Part shown: positions 21,278-28,074 of the stretch, in pieces | How positions within the stretch are numbered: the first letter of the stretch is position 1 | Layout: every line of letters starts with the position of its first letter | DNA from: Candidatus Nomurabacteria bacterium | GTDB lineage: Bacteria; Patescibacteriota; Minisyncoccia; Phycocordibacterales; UBA10002 | Direction of reading: 5' to 3' | Length of the DNA: 28,335 nt | Assembly (NCBI GenBank): GCA_943354745.1 | Contig: CALRDB010000007.1 | Location: 1-28,335, forward strand | Notes under the pieces: model-generated | Database searches by the model: none | What the model saw: the letters and a program-made list of their open reading frames with translations, nothing else | What the model was told of the DNA's origin: nothing | Made by a program: the position numbers and the translations under genes

Positions 21278-22291
21278 CTACCGTTTGGTAATAATCGTCT
21301 TTTTGTAGGTATCCAAATGTTCGAGCGCGATGCCGGTTCCCTTTGCGACACAATAGAGTGCATCCTTGGCGAGTGTTGCTTTCACGCCCGTGCGGCGAAA
21401 TACGAGCTCTGGAAAATTACGGAGTTGTGACGTTCCTCCCGTCATAATGATACCTCTGTCGATAATGTCAGCGGAAAGTTCGGGTGGGGTCTCTTGCAGG
21501 ACATCCTTCAGTGCTTTGGTGACTTCTCGTAGTTCCCTACTAATAGCGCGGACAATTTCATTGGTTTTGACTTCTGCGGTGCGTGGAAGTCCTGTTACAA
21601 AATCTCGCCCCTTGATAGTAATCGAGAGTTCTTCCTCGAGAGGGACAGCTGAACCGATCTCAATCTTAATATCTTCGGCCATTTTATCGCCGATCGCCAG
21701 GTTGAAAGTTTTTTTAATGTAGTCGCCAATAGCGGCATCGATTCGGTTACCGGCGCATTTTACCGAGGTCGAGGCTACAATACCTCCGAGGGATATGACT
21801 GCGACGTCGGTGGTGCCTCCACCGATGTCTACAACCATATGTCCTGCCGGCTCATGGATTGGTATTCCAGCACCAATGGCAGCGAGAATTGGTTCCTTCA
21901 CTACATAGGCGTTCTTTGCCCCCGCTTTAAGCGCGGCTTCCACGACGGCGCGTCGTTCGGTGGAGGTAACTCCCGCTGGAACAGAAACAAGCACCTCGGG
22001 CTTCCAGATGTTCCACTTACCCAGCGCTTTTGTGATGAAATAACGGAGCATCGCTTCGGTGACGCGATAGTCGGCAATGACGCCATCTTTCATCGGGCGG
22101 TACGCGATAATAGACTCAGGTGTTTTTCCCAGCATGTTCTTCGCGTCGTTCCCCACCGCGAGAATGCGGTTGTCCTGTTCGGACACGGCAACAACCGAAG
22201 GTTCGTTCAGCACGATACCTTTTCCCGGCACGAACACGAGCGTGTTTGCTGTTCCGAGGTCGATTCCAAGTTTAGGGGTCCAGAATGACAT
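21278..22291 (-). CDS. mreB: Actin-like rod shape protein MreB (copy 2)
   Basis: 337 aa. Actin-fold motifs: LGIDLGTANTLVFV at the N-terminus, HMVVDIGGGTTDVAVISLGG and GIIMTGGTSQLRNFPELV. It lacks the basic N-terminal extension of copy 1 (15265-16341) and differs throughout. It is therefore a paralogue (Mbl- or MreBH-like) rather than a duplicate. No mreC or mreD follows it; after about 310 bases comes the holB-like gene. The start codon lies at the edge of a dispersed repeat (22289-22335) that may supply its -10 box. Confidence 0.95.
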   Translation of the reverse strand: MSFWTPKLGIDLGTANTLVFVPGKGIVLNEPSVVAVSEQDNRILAVGNDAKNMLGKTPESIIAYRPMKDGVIADYRVTEAMLRYFITKALGKWNIWKPEVLVSVPAGVTSTERRAVVEAALKAGAKNAYVVKEPILAAIGAGIPIHEPAGHMVVDIGGGTTDVAVISLGGIVASTSVKCAGNRIDAAIGDYIKKTFNLAIGDKMAEDIKIEIGSAVPLEEELSITIKGRDFVTGLPRTAEVKTNEIVRAISRELREVTKALKDVLQETPPELSADIIDRGIIMTGGTSQLRNFPELVFRRTGVKATLAKDALYCVAKGTGIALEHLDTYKKTIITKR

Positions 22292-22335
22292 ACGAAAATA
22301 CGAATTATCCGAATATGCGAATGGCTACGAATAAG
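22289..22335. repeat. Dispersed TACGAAAATACGAAT repeat, copy A
   Basis: It shares most bases with copies at 26181-26226 (same orientation) and 26235-26281 (inverted), including the words ACGAAAATACGAATTA and GGCTACGAATAAG. It begins at the start codon of mreB copy 2, so on the minus strand the repeat forms its upstream region (contains GATAAT). Confidence 0.65.
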
Positions 22336-22340
22336 AAAAA

Positions 22341-22384
22341 GGGAGGTCTCCCTCCCCTCCTTTCCAAAGAGGGGTTGGGGTGGT
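22341..22384. repeat. GC-rich hairpin repeat
   Basis: GGGAGG-TCT-CCCTCC followed by CCCCTC...GAGGGG and a GGGGTGG run, a common kind of intergenic repeat wording. The rest of the gap up to 22561 shows no gene. Confidence 0.4.
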
Positions 22385-22561
22385 AGTTCCGTGTCGCTTC
22401 TGTGTTCTTATTCCGCATCAGTTCCGTGGTTCCAGAATGATAGCACTATACCCCCACACCAAACTAGCGACAAGGTTAATTAGAAGATATAGTAGGTAGT
22501 GGCAAAAATCAAAAGTTGACAGTCTGCGACATCAGGTAACGTTAACAGCAAAGGAAGCACA

Positions 22562-22792
22562 ATGACATTGCTATGCAAGTTCACGTCAAAAAGATACGAG
22601 GGGCAATTCGAAATAAACCGGCTCTACCACACTCTTACAGCGAATCATGACCTCTATGAGGTCCGTTATCGACACACTGGAGGAGGTAACGGATTCGCGC
22701 CTGCAAGCGAACTATTTTTATGCGATCCAGACCTTGAGAGGTTGACAGTACGACTCCTTGAATTGGATCCGACTCTCGAAAGTGCGTCATGA
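22562..22792 (+). CDS. Small hypothetical protein
   Basis: 76 aa. It has one of the few convincing Shine-Dalgarno sequences here (AAGGAAG, five bases before the ATG) and a strong terminator after the stop. The sequence has a YEGQFEINRLYHTLTANHDLYEVRYRH segment that looks like a small beta-rich fold, a Gly-rich turn (TGGGNG), and an acidic C-terminal helix (DLERLTVRLLELDPTLE). No known domain recognised. Monocistronic. Confidence 0.6.
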   Translation: MTLLCKFTSKRYEGQFEINRLYHTLTANHDLYEVRYRHTGGGNGFAPASELFLCDPDLERLTVRLLELDPTLESAS

Positions 22793-22848
22793 GAGCAGAT
22801 AGTTGCATTTCGTTACCACCGATCCTTATGACGTATGCCGACTTTTGC

Positions 22849-22880
22849 CGACCGATGGATAGATTCCATCGGTCTTTTTA
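22849..22880 (+). terminator. Terminator of the 22562-22792 gene
   Basis: A 10-bp stem GACCGATGGA / TCCATCGGTC (22850-22859 with 22865-22874), loop TAGAT, then TTTTT. Confidence 0.9.
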
Positions 22881-22924
22881 CTCCCTTTTTCTTGGATAAC
22901 GGACAGTGGTAGAGAAGATAAAGA

Positions 22925-22953
22925 TTGACAAAATAGTTAGCTTATGCTATAAA
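22925..22953 (+). promoter_or_regulatory. Near-consensus promoter
   Basis: TTGACA, a 17-base spacer, TATAAA with upstream TGC. The cleanest sigma-70-type promoter of the window, 25 bases before the ATG at 22979. Confidence 0.8.
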
Positions 22954-22978
22954 AAAGCTTGAACAGAGGAATCTTAAA

Positions 22979-23725
22979 ATGGAAGGATTGATGAAAACTA
23001 GAAAGCATAAGACACATATAGAGCCAACAGAAACCCAAAAAAAGTTCTTTGATAGAAACAAGCTTGTCCTGCCCCCAAAGGCAGCTATTGCAGAGGACAT
23101 AATTCGATTCATTAAAGAGGAGGATGGAGAAAGATATCTACAACGAATCGAATTGGTTCGGTCTCTGCAAGTCACCCTCATCGGCACCGAACTGGACACC
23201 GGAGAAACAGTTGAATATATCACCTGCACACCCCTCCACAGACGTAAGTCTGAATATTCTTCGATTCTTCTCGCCGGCATACGGAAAGGGAAAGGAAGTC
23301 TCTTCCAGCGCAGGTTTGAGTTCTGTAGAAAGGACGGGTGTCCGCTGTTCGAGCAAAAAGAGCGAAATCCAGGCGTTGACTGGGATCGATACTCGCTATT
23401 TAGGAGCCACTTATGCGAAGAGATAGTGAAGCTCTCACGGGAGCTCTTGGAAACCGATCCAAAGTGGAAATTTGATATGGCTGGGAGCGAATTCAGCTTT
23501 TGGATCGACCCAAAAAAAGTCTCTGGAAAGCGCGCAACAGGAAAAAAGGTTGGTCTCATTCGGTACGCGGTTATGAACGATGAAGAGGCGAACCAAGTCG
23601 GTGAACTACTGGCACGAATACCCCTTCCAAATGGGGTTTCTATCCGAAGGCAGTTCATGGAACCGGGGGTGTGTGGCTACCAAATCCACATTAATCCTGA
23701 CCTTTTCAAAAAGGATCCCATCTAA
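22979..23725 (+). CDS. Hypothetical protein, function unknown
   Basis: 248 aa from the ATG at 22979 (GAGGA eight bases upstream). The ATG four codons later (22991), with GGAAGG just before it, is also possible. It is soluble and strongly charged, with a Lys-rich N-terminus. Features seen: AIAEDIIRFIKEEDGERYLQRIELV, four Cys (YITCTP, EFCRKDGCPLFEQ, SHLCEE), a WKFDMAGSEFSFWIDP segment, and a C-terminal half with LIRYAVMNDEEANQVGELLARIPLP. Promoter and terminator are strong, so it is a genuine single-gene unit. No family recognised. Confidence 0.7.
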   Translation: MEGLMKTRKHKTHIEPTETQKKFFDRNKLVLPPKAAIAEDIIRFIKEEDGERYLQRIELVRSLQVTLIGTELDTGETVEYITCTPLHRRKSEYSSILLAGIRKGKGSLFQRRFEFCRKDGCPLFEQKERNPGVDWDRYSLFRSHLCEEIVKLSRELLETDPKWKFDMAGSEFSFWIDPKKVSGKRATGKKVGLIRYAVMNDEEANQVGELLARIPLPNGVSIRRQFMEPGVCGYQIHINPDLFKKDPI

Positions 23726-23747
23726 ACCTCCAAACACATAAAGTAAG

Positions 23748-23820
23748 CCGCCTCCGTCTATCCGGAGCGGCCCGCTCGTATCGAATAGGAATTCGTTCCA
23801 TTTGGTGCGGGCTTTTTTTA
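23748..23820 (+). terminator. Compound terminator
   Basis: A first stem CCGC(C)CTCCG/CGGAGCGG (23748-23770) is followed by a second, GCCCGC (23770-23775) with GCGGGC (23807-23812), enclosing CGAAT/ATTCG, and a run of seven T. Confidence 0.7.
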
Positions 23821-23856
23821 TTCCTCAAACATATTCAAAATTATCCCGCCTTCACA

Positions 23857-23897
23857 TTCATAGCATTTGCATACGGCCGTAGGTAATTGCTATGATT
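23857..23897 (+). promoter_or_regulatory. Imperfect palindromic operator and promoter of the Cas2/PaaX-like gene
   Basis: Centred on the TACGGCCGTA core at 23872-23881, with imperfect flanking arms (TAGCATTTGC against GGTAATTGCTA). A -35-like TTGCAT (23867-23872) and extended -10 TATGAT (23891-23896) frame the core. The ATG follows eight bases later. Bases 23872-23897 are repeated exactly at 24569-24594. Confidence 0.6.
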
Positions 23898-23904
23898 CGT
23901 TACA

Positions 23905-24543
23905 ATGGAAAGAGTACGACGAAAGAGGGGTAGAAGAGAACAGAAAACAAAAGAAGAAAAGATGAAACTGCGAAAGCACGGCAAACGGCTTGGCGCGGTG
24001 CAAAAAAAGATTTTATTGCTTCTTCTTGGTGGATTTGCGCTTGCCTGCGCCCGCTCTCCCGGAAGACAATGGCGTATTATTCGAGGTATACACGAGAGCT
24101 GGAAGGACATTAACAAGGGAACGGCGGAACGCGCCATCGCCGCTTTGTATGAATCAAGACTCGTTGAAGAAAAGAGCAATCTAGACGGCACAACTACGTT
24201 GATATTAAGCGAGAACGGAAAAAGGCGAGCACTTACCTATCAAACCCGCACGATGAAAATAAAACCGCCGCGAGCGTGGGATAGGAAATGGCGTGTGGTC
24301 ATGTTTGATATACCTGAGGATGAGCGTGAAGCGCGTGACTCTTTGCGAGGACACCTCGCAGACCTTGGATTTTGCAAACTCCAACAGTCAGTGGCTGTGC
24401 ACCCGTTTGATTGCCGGGAGGAAATTGATTTTCTAGTAGAATTACATGATATACGAAAGTATGTGCGCTTTATGGTTGCGGAACATATCGATAACCAAAT
24501 GGATATAATGCGCTTTTTTAATCTTGAACACACAGAAGTATAG
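23905..24543 (+). CDS. Winged-helix / Cas2-fold regulator (PaaX-like)
   Basis: 212 aa. A very basic N-terminus (about 1-30) is followed by a winged-helix domain (about 31-110, ending LSENGKRRAL) and a Cas2/PaaX-middle-type ferredoxin-like domain (about 122-205) with WRVVMFDIPEDEREARDSLRGHLADLGFCKLQQSVAVHPFDC, the pattern of Cas2 strand 1 (V-x-FDIP) and the QxSV strand. No CRISPR array or other cas gene is in the window, so a transcriptional role as in PaaX is more likely than spacer acquisition. It is flanked by palindromes that share a 26-base word and is probably autoregulated. The gene appears leaderless. Confidence 0.8.
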   Translation: MERVRRKRGRREQKTKEEKMKLRKHGKRLGAVQKKILLLLLGGFALACARSPGRQWRIIRGIHESWKDINKGTAERAIAALYESRLVEEKSNLDGTTTLILSENGKRRALTYQTRTMKIKPPRAWDRKWRVVMFDIPEDEREARDSLRGHLADLGFCKLQQSVAVHPFDCREEIDFLVELHDIRKYVRFMVAEHIDNQMDIMRFFNLEHTEV

Positions 24544-24548
24544 CTTTG

Positions 24549-24596
24549 CTCAATCATAGCAATTACCTACGGCCGTAGGTAATTGCTATGATTGAG
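24549..24596. repeat. 48-bp perfect palindrome
   Basis: 24549-24572 is the exact reverse complement of 24573-24596, centred on CTACGG|CCGTAG. Both arms carry ATTGCTATGATT reading outward, with TATGAT as a possible -10 in each direction. It starts five bases after the stop codon of the regulator gene. It could be an operator, a bidirectional promoter, a terminator stem or a recombination site. Confidence 0.85.
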
Positions 24597-24620
24597 GGTT
24601 ATGGGAGTAAATTAAATAAT

Positions 24621-24649
24621 TTGACATTATCTCATATATGAGATAATGT
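24621..24649 (+). promoter_or_regulatory. Promoter with 22-bp perfect palindromic operator, XRE-MurA gene
   Basis: TTGACA (24621-24626), then TAATGT (24644-24649, 17-base spacer) or GATAAT (24642-24647, 15-base spacer). A perfect 22-bp palindrome (24626-24647, ATTATCTCATA and its complement) covers the whole spacer and the -10, as expected for a repressor site. The gene's own XRE domain is the obvious candidate binder. Confidence 0.65.
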
Positions 24650-24665
24650 TGTGATTACAAATCCT

Positions 24666-26180
24666 ATGTTCTCAAATCGCCTCAAACATATAGGAATGCT
24701 GATACGCGACCTCCGCGAGGAGCGCGGGTTTTCGCAGTCGGAGTTCGCGAAGAAACTGAAAACCAGTCAGAGCGCGGTGGCGCGGCTTGAGAACGGCGAA
24801 CAGAATCTTTCTACCGACACGCTTTCTCGTATCAGCTCGGCGCTTAATCGCGATATTCTTCAGCTTTCCGATCGCTCTCTTAATATCGAGATAGAAGGAG
24901 GACGGAAACTCCATGGAACCGTTACCACCCATACTTCCAAGAATGGTGCGGTAGGACTTTTGTGTGCGTCGCTCTTGAATAAAGGAGTGACTACGCTCAG
25001 GCACATGCCTCGTATCGAAGAGGTAAATAGGGTTATAGAGGTACTTGAAAGTATCGGCATTTCGGTTAAATGGATCGAGAATGATGTTGAAATAAGAGTG
25101 CCGGAGAGGCTCAATCTTGCGGGAATGAATATCGCTTCCGCAACAAAGACACGGAGTATTGTAATGCTACTCGCCCCCCTTCTTCATCGTCTGAAGTCGT
25201 TTAAGCTTCCCCATCCCGGCGGATGTCGCCTGGGAAGCAGGGACGTTCGTCCTCACCTTCTCGCGCTTGAGAAATTTGGCGCCAAGATTCAAACTCGCTC
25301 GAAAGACTATTTCGTCGAACGGAAAACACTTCGACCTGCCGAAGTGGTGCTTTATGAATCTGGAGATACCGTAACCGAGAACGCGCTTATGGCTGCGGCA
25401 CTTATTCCAGGTAAAACCGTCATCAAATATGCCTCGGCCAACTATCAAGTGCAAGACGTATGCTTCTTCCTCGAGGGTCTTGGGGTGAAAATTGAAGGTG
25501 TGGGTACCACAACACTCATCGTTCATGGCATTCCTGAAATTAATTGTATCTATACCCACGTACTATCGGAGGATCCAATTGAAGCGATGTTTTTCATTAC
25601 CGCCGCGATACTCACTCGTTCTTCTATTCGTATCGATCGGGCTCCTATCGATTTCTTGGAGATTGAGCTTCTCAAGCTTGAGAAGATGGGCTTCAAATAC
25701 AAGATACTGAAGCACTACAAGTCCGAAAATGGGCGAACCAACCTCGTTGATCTGCGCACCTTCCCTTCCGTACTGACCGCTCTCCCTGAGAAAATCGAGG
25801 CTCGTCCGTACCCCGGACTTAATATAGACAACCTACCCTTCTTTGCGGTTATTGCTACTCAGGCAAAAGGAACCACACTTATCCACGATTGGGTGTATGA
25901 GGGGCGAGCAATACATTACAAGGAGCTCGATAAGCTACGTGCGGAGACACTTCTTGCCGACCCTCACCGTATTTATGTGACAGGACCTACCAAGCTAAAG
26001 GCTGCCGAAGTGGTTTGCCCGCCAGCGCTTCGCCCTGGAGCGATTATCCTTATCGCGATGCTCGCTGCGGAAGGTGTTTCAGTCCTTCGCAATATTTACA
26101 GTATCAACCGAGGCTATGAAGGGATTATTGAAAGGCTAAATGCGTTAGGCGCGAGGATAAAGATATTGAGGGCATTGTAG
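24666..26180 (+). CDS. murA: XRE helix-turn-helix fused to a MurA-type enolpyruvyl transferase
   Basis: 504 aa from the ATG at 24666; a GTG at 24651 would lie too close to the -10 box. Residues about 1-65 are an XRE/HTH_3 domain (LIRDLREERGFSQSEFAKKLKTSQSAVARLENGEQNLS). Residues about 72-504 are a MurA/EPSP-synthase-type double domain. MurA's catalytic Lys-Asn appears as K92-N93 (TSKNGAVGLL), and the catalytic Cys as C187 in HPGGCRLGSRDVRPHLLALEKFG. PYPGLNIDNLPFF corresponds to the Asp305 region, and ALRPGAIIL replaces DLRAGA (Asp lost, Arg kept). MurA transfers enolpyruvate from PEP to UDP-GlcNAc, the first step to muramic acid. Active enzyme or sensor-regulator is open. Confidence 0.88.
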   Translation: MFSNRLKHIGMLIRDLREERGFSQSEFAKKLKTSQSAVARLENGEQNLSTDTLSRISSALNRDILQLSDRSLNIEIEGGRKLHGTVTTHTSKNGAVGLLCASLLNKGVTTLRHMPRIEEVNRVIEVLESIGISVKWIENDVEIRVPERLNLAGMNIASATKTRSIVMLLAPLLHRLKSFKLPHPGGCRLGSRDVRPHLLALEKFGAKIQTRSKDYFVERKTLRPAEVVLYESGDTVTENALMAAALIPGKTVIKYASANYQVQDVCFFLEGLGVKIEGVGTTTLIVHGIPEINCIYTHVLSEDPIEAMFFITAAILTRSSIRIDRAPIDFLEIELLKLEKMGFKYKILKHYKSENGRTNLVDLRTFPSVLTALPEKIEARPYPGLNIDNLPFFAVIATQAKGTTLIHDWVYEGRAIHYKELDKLRAETLLADPHRIYVTGPTKLKAAEVVCPPALRPGAIILIAMLAAEGVSVLRNIYSINRGYEGIIERLNALGARIKILRAL

Positions 26181-26281
26181 ATATACGAAAATACGAATTA
26201 AAGTCCTACGAATGGCTACGAATAAGAGTTGCAGAATTCGTAGCAATTTGTATATTCGTATAATTCGTATTTTCGTATGGT
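26181..26281. repeat. Inverted pair of the TACGAAAATACGAAT repeat (copies B and C)
   Basis: Copy B (26181-26226) starts one base after the XRE-MurA stop codon. Copy C (26235-26281) is its imperfect reverse complement, so the whole gap is a palindrome of about 100 bp. Copy A is at 22289. Copy C holds a consensus TATAAT (26259-26264) reading towards the next genes. Confidence 0.7.
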
Positions 26282-26291
26282 AGAAATACGT

Positions 26292-26297
26292 TATACT
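26292..26297 (+). promoter_or_regulatory. -10 box of a leaderless small gene
   Basis: TATACT exactly six bases before the ATG at 26304, the same arrangement as at yqeY. It argues for 26304 over the in-frame ATG at 26277, which is inside the repeat. Confidence 0.5.
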
Positions 26298-26303
26298 GAA
26301 CCT

Positions 26304-26585
26304 ATGGACATCCCCAAAGATTATCTCGAGAAGCTACAAGGTAAAAAGCCACTCCGAATCACCAGTGAGCGCCAGGACCTTATCCAACGATTTGTTGATA
26401 AGATAAACCTTGAACGGATCGGTACGAAATTTAAGCCGGTCATTTGGCGACAAATAAACGGCCTTGTGGCACACGTGAAGCAGGGCGACCTCTATTGGCT
26501 CTTTAAAGAATGTGAACAAGGGGATAGCTTTAGTAAGAAATTTTTCGGTATACTTAAGAGTAAGCGAGTAACCACAAAGAAATGA
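26304..26585 (+). CDS. Small hypothetical protein overlapping def
   Basis: 93 aa from the ATG at 26304; the ATG at 26277 would add nine residues from repeat sequence. It has a basic C-terminus (LKSKRVTTKK), a segment RQDLIQRFVDKINLERIGTKFKPVIWRQINGLVAHVKQGDLYWLFKECEQ that looks all-helical, and one Cys. It resembles small helical proteins found near DNA or RNA enzymes, but I do not recognise the family. It overlaps def by ATGA (26582-26585), so it is translationally coupled to it. Confidence 0.65.
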   Translation: MDIPKDYLEKLQGKKPLRITSERQDLIQRFVDKINLERIGTKFKPVIWRQINGLVAHVKQGDLYWLFKECEQGDSFSKKFFGILKSKRVTTKK

Positions 26586-27133
26586 CTTCAGAAATACTTC
26601 AAAAAGACGAGCCTGTGCTCCGCAAAAAGGCGGCAGAAGTGCCTCTTTCCGATATCGGGACGCCGAGGCTGAAGAAAATCCTGAAAGATATGGCGACCGC
26701 ACTCGGAACACAGGATGATGGCGTGGCTATCGCGGCTCCACAAATCGGCGTATCGCTCCGCATCTTTCTTGTCTCCAAAGCGGCGCTTGAAATGCCGGCG
26801 CACATCGAAGCACGCAATAGAGTAGAAAATCGTAGAGAGTTAAAGAAGGAAGCTGGATATTTGACGTTTATTAATCCCATTATTACAAAACTTTCTCGAG
26901 ATACAGCTATCCTTGATGAAGGCTGTCTTTCCGTCCGGCCTATGTATGGCAAGATACGACGTTCAAAGAAGGCAAGTGTGAAGGCCTACGACGAAAATGG
27001 AAAACTATTTGAACGTGGTGCGTCTGGGCTACTCGCGCAGATATTCCAGCATGAGACAGATCATCTTGAGGGGGTTTTGTTTATCGATAGGGCGACGAAC
27101 CTGCGAGAGATGCCACACAATACGAACTACTAG
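26582..27133 (+). CDS. def: Peptide deformylase
   Basis: 183 aa. The three family motifs are intact: GVAIAAPQIG (47-56), EGCLS with the metal-ligand Cys (113-117), and QHETDHLEG with two metal-ligand His and catalytic Glu (156-164). It removes the formyl group from nascent N-formyl-Met using a bound Fe2+ or similar ion. A charged insertion (about 70-92) is slightly longer than usual. It is followed after 56 bases by fmt, so the formylation and deformylation genes are paired as in many bacteria. Confidence 0.97.
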   Translation: MTSEILQKDEPVLRKKAAEVPLSDIGTPRLKKILKDMATALGTQDDGVAIAAPQIGVSLRIFLVSKAALEMPAHIEARNRVENRRELKKEAGYLTFINPIITKLSRDTAILDEGCLSVRPMYGKIRRSKKASVKAYDENGKLFERGASGLLAQIFQHETDHLEGVLFIDRATNLREMPHNTNY

Positions 27134-27189
27134 CAAGATACCCGCTCCACTGAACGATTTCAGTCGTTTGGGCAGGCGAAAGTACGAAC

Positions 27190-28041
27190 ATGAAATTTGC
27201 ATTCTTCGGAACCCCACAGCTTTCAGCGGATATATTGGAGACACTTAAGCGACACGGACTTGTGCCGTCTGTTGTCGTGACCAATCCAGACCGGCCACAA
27301 GGGCGGAAGATGACGCTGACTTCTCCGCCCGTCAAACAGTGGGCACTTGCTAATGACATTCCTTGTCTCCAACCCGAATCTCCCTCTGACCCCGATTTTC
27401 TCTATAAGCTAAAAGCTAAAAGCTATAAGCTATTTATCGTCGTCGCCTACGGTTCCATTCTTCCAAAAGAACTTCTTGCGCTCCCTACGCACGGTAGTTT
27501 AAACATCCACTACTCTCTACTCCCGAAGTATCGTGGAGCCTCGCCGATAGAGTCGCAGATCCTTGCGGACGATAGAAAGACAGGTGTTTCGATACTTTTG
27601 CTTGATGAAGCCATGGACCATGGCCCACTAGTCGCAGAGAAAGAAATACTAATGCCTACCTGGCCCCCGACCTCTTCGCAGCTTCGCATGGAGTCTAACC
27701 GGATCGCAGGAGAACTGCTAGCTGACGTGCTACCAAAATGGGTAGCGGGCGACATAGTGGCCAAATCGCAAGATCATGTAAAGGCGACCTACACCAAGAA
27801 ATTCAGAAAGTCTGACGGCCAACTCGATCTTGCCGACGACCCGTACCAGAACTTTCTGAAAATATGCGCATTCGAGAGCTCTATCGGGACCTATTTCTTT
27901 ACCGAGAGAGGAGAGCGGAGGATCAGAGTAAGTATCAAATCAGCAGAGTTCCGCGAAAACAGACTTACTATCACTCGTGTTGTTCCGGAAGGTAGGAGCG
28001 AGATGGCTTACTCAGACTTCCTCCGAGGATTCTCTACATAA
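27190..28041 (+). CDS. fmt: Methionyl-tRNA formyltransferase
   Basis: 283 aa. The N-terminal Rossmann-type catalytic domain starts MKFAFFGTPQLSADIL. The active-site block is HGSLNIHYSLLPKYRGASPI with Asn105 and His107, and Asp143 is in LLDEAMDHGP, the Asn-His-Asp set that uses 10-formyl-tetrahydrofolate to formylate Met-tRNAfMet. The C-terminal OB-like domain (about 205-283) is short compared with typical 310-residue enzymes. Codons 72-81 (YKLKAKSYKL) are encoded by a 7-bp repeat (27403-27432). It is the partner of def. Confidence 0.94.
   Translation: MKFAFFGTPQLSADILETLKRHGLVPSVVVTNPDRPQGRKMTLTSPPVKQWALANDIPCLQPESPSDPDFLYKLKAKSYKLFIVVAYGSILPKELLALPTHGSLNIHYSLLPKYRGASPIESQILADDRKTGVSILLLDEAMDHGPLVAEKEILMPTWPPTSSQLRMESNRIAGELLADVLPKWVAGDIVAKSQDHVKATYTKKFRKSDGQLDLADDPYQNFLKICAFESSIGTYFFTERGERRIRVSIKSAEFRENRLTITRVVPEGRSEMAYSDFLRGFST
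27403..27432 (+). repeat. Heptanucleotide repeat inside fmt
   Basis: AGCT occurs every seven bases (27407, 27414, 27421, 27428) in AAGCTAA/AAGCTAT units. The run is coding and keeps the reading frame and the length expected of the family. Confidence 0.6.
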
Positions 28042-28074
28042 AAAAACCGTGATCACCTCCATGTGATCACGGTT
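28041..28074 (-). terminator. Terminator between convergent fmt and the DnaA-like gene
   Basis: A perfect 12-bp stem (28045-28056 with 28063-28074) and loop of six. On the minus strand it is followed by a T-run. The stop codon of the minus-strand gene (28073-28075) overlaps the stem base. It may also stop plus-strand transcripts. Confidence 0.8.

Noticed and set aside
23905..24543. CRISPR-associated Cas2 as part of a CRISPR system
   Set aside because: The Cas2-like fold is fused to a winged helix and there is no repeat-spacer array or any other cas gene in the window; a PaaX-like regulator fits better.
26277..26303. Upstream ATG for the small gene before def
   Set aside because: This ATG is part of a dispersed repeat and precedes the TATACT box; the added residues would be repeat-encoded.
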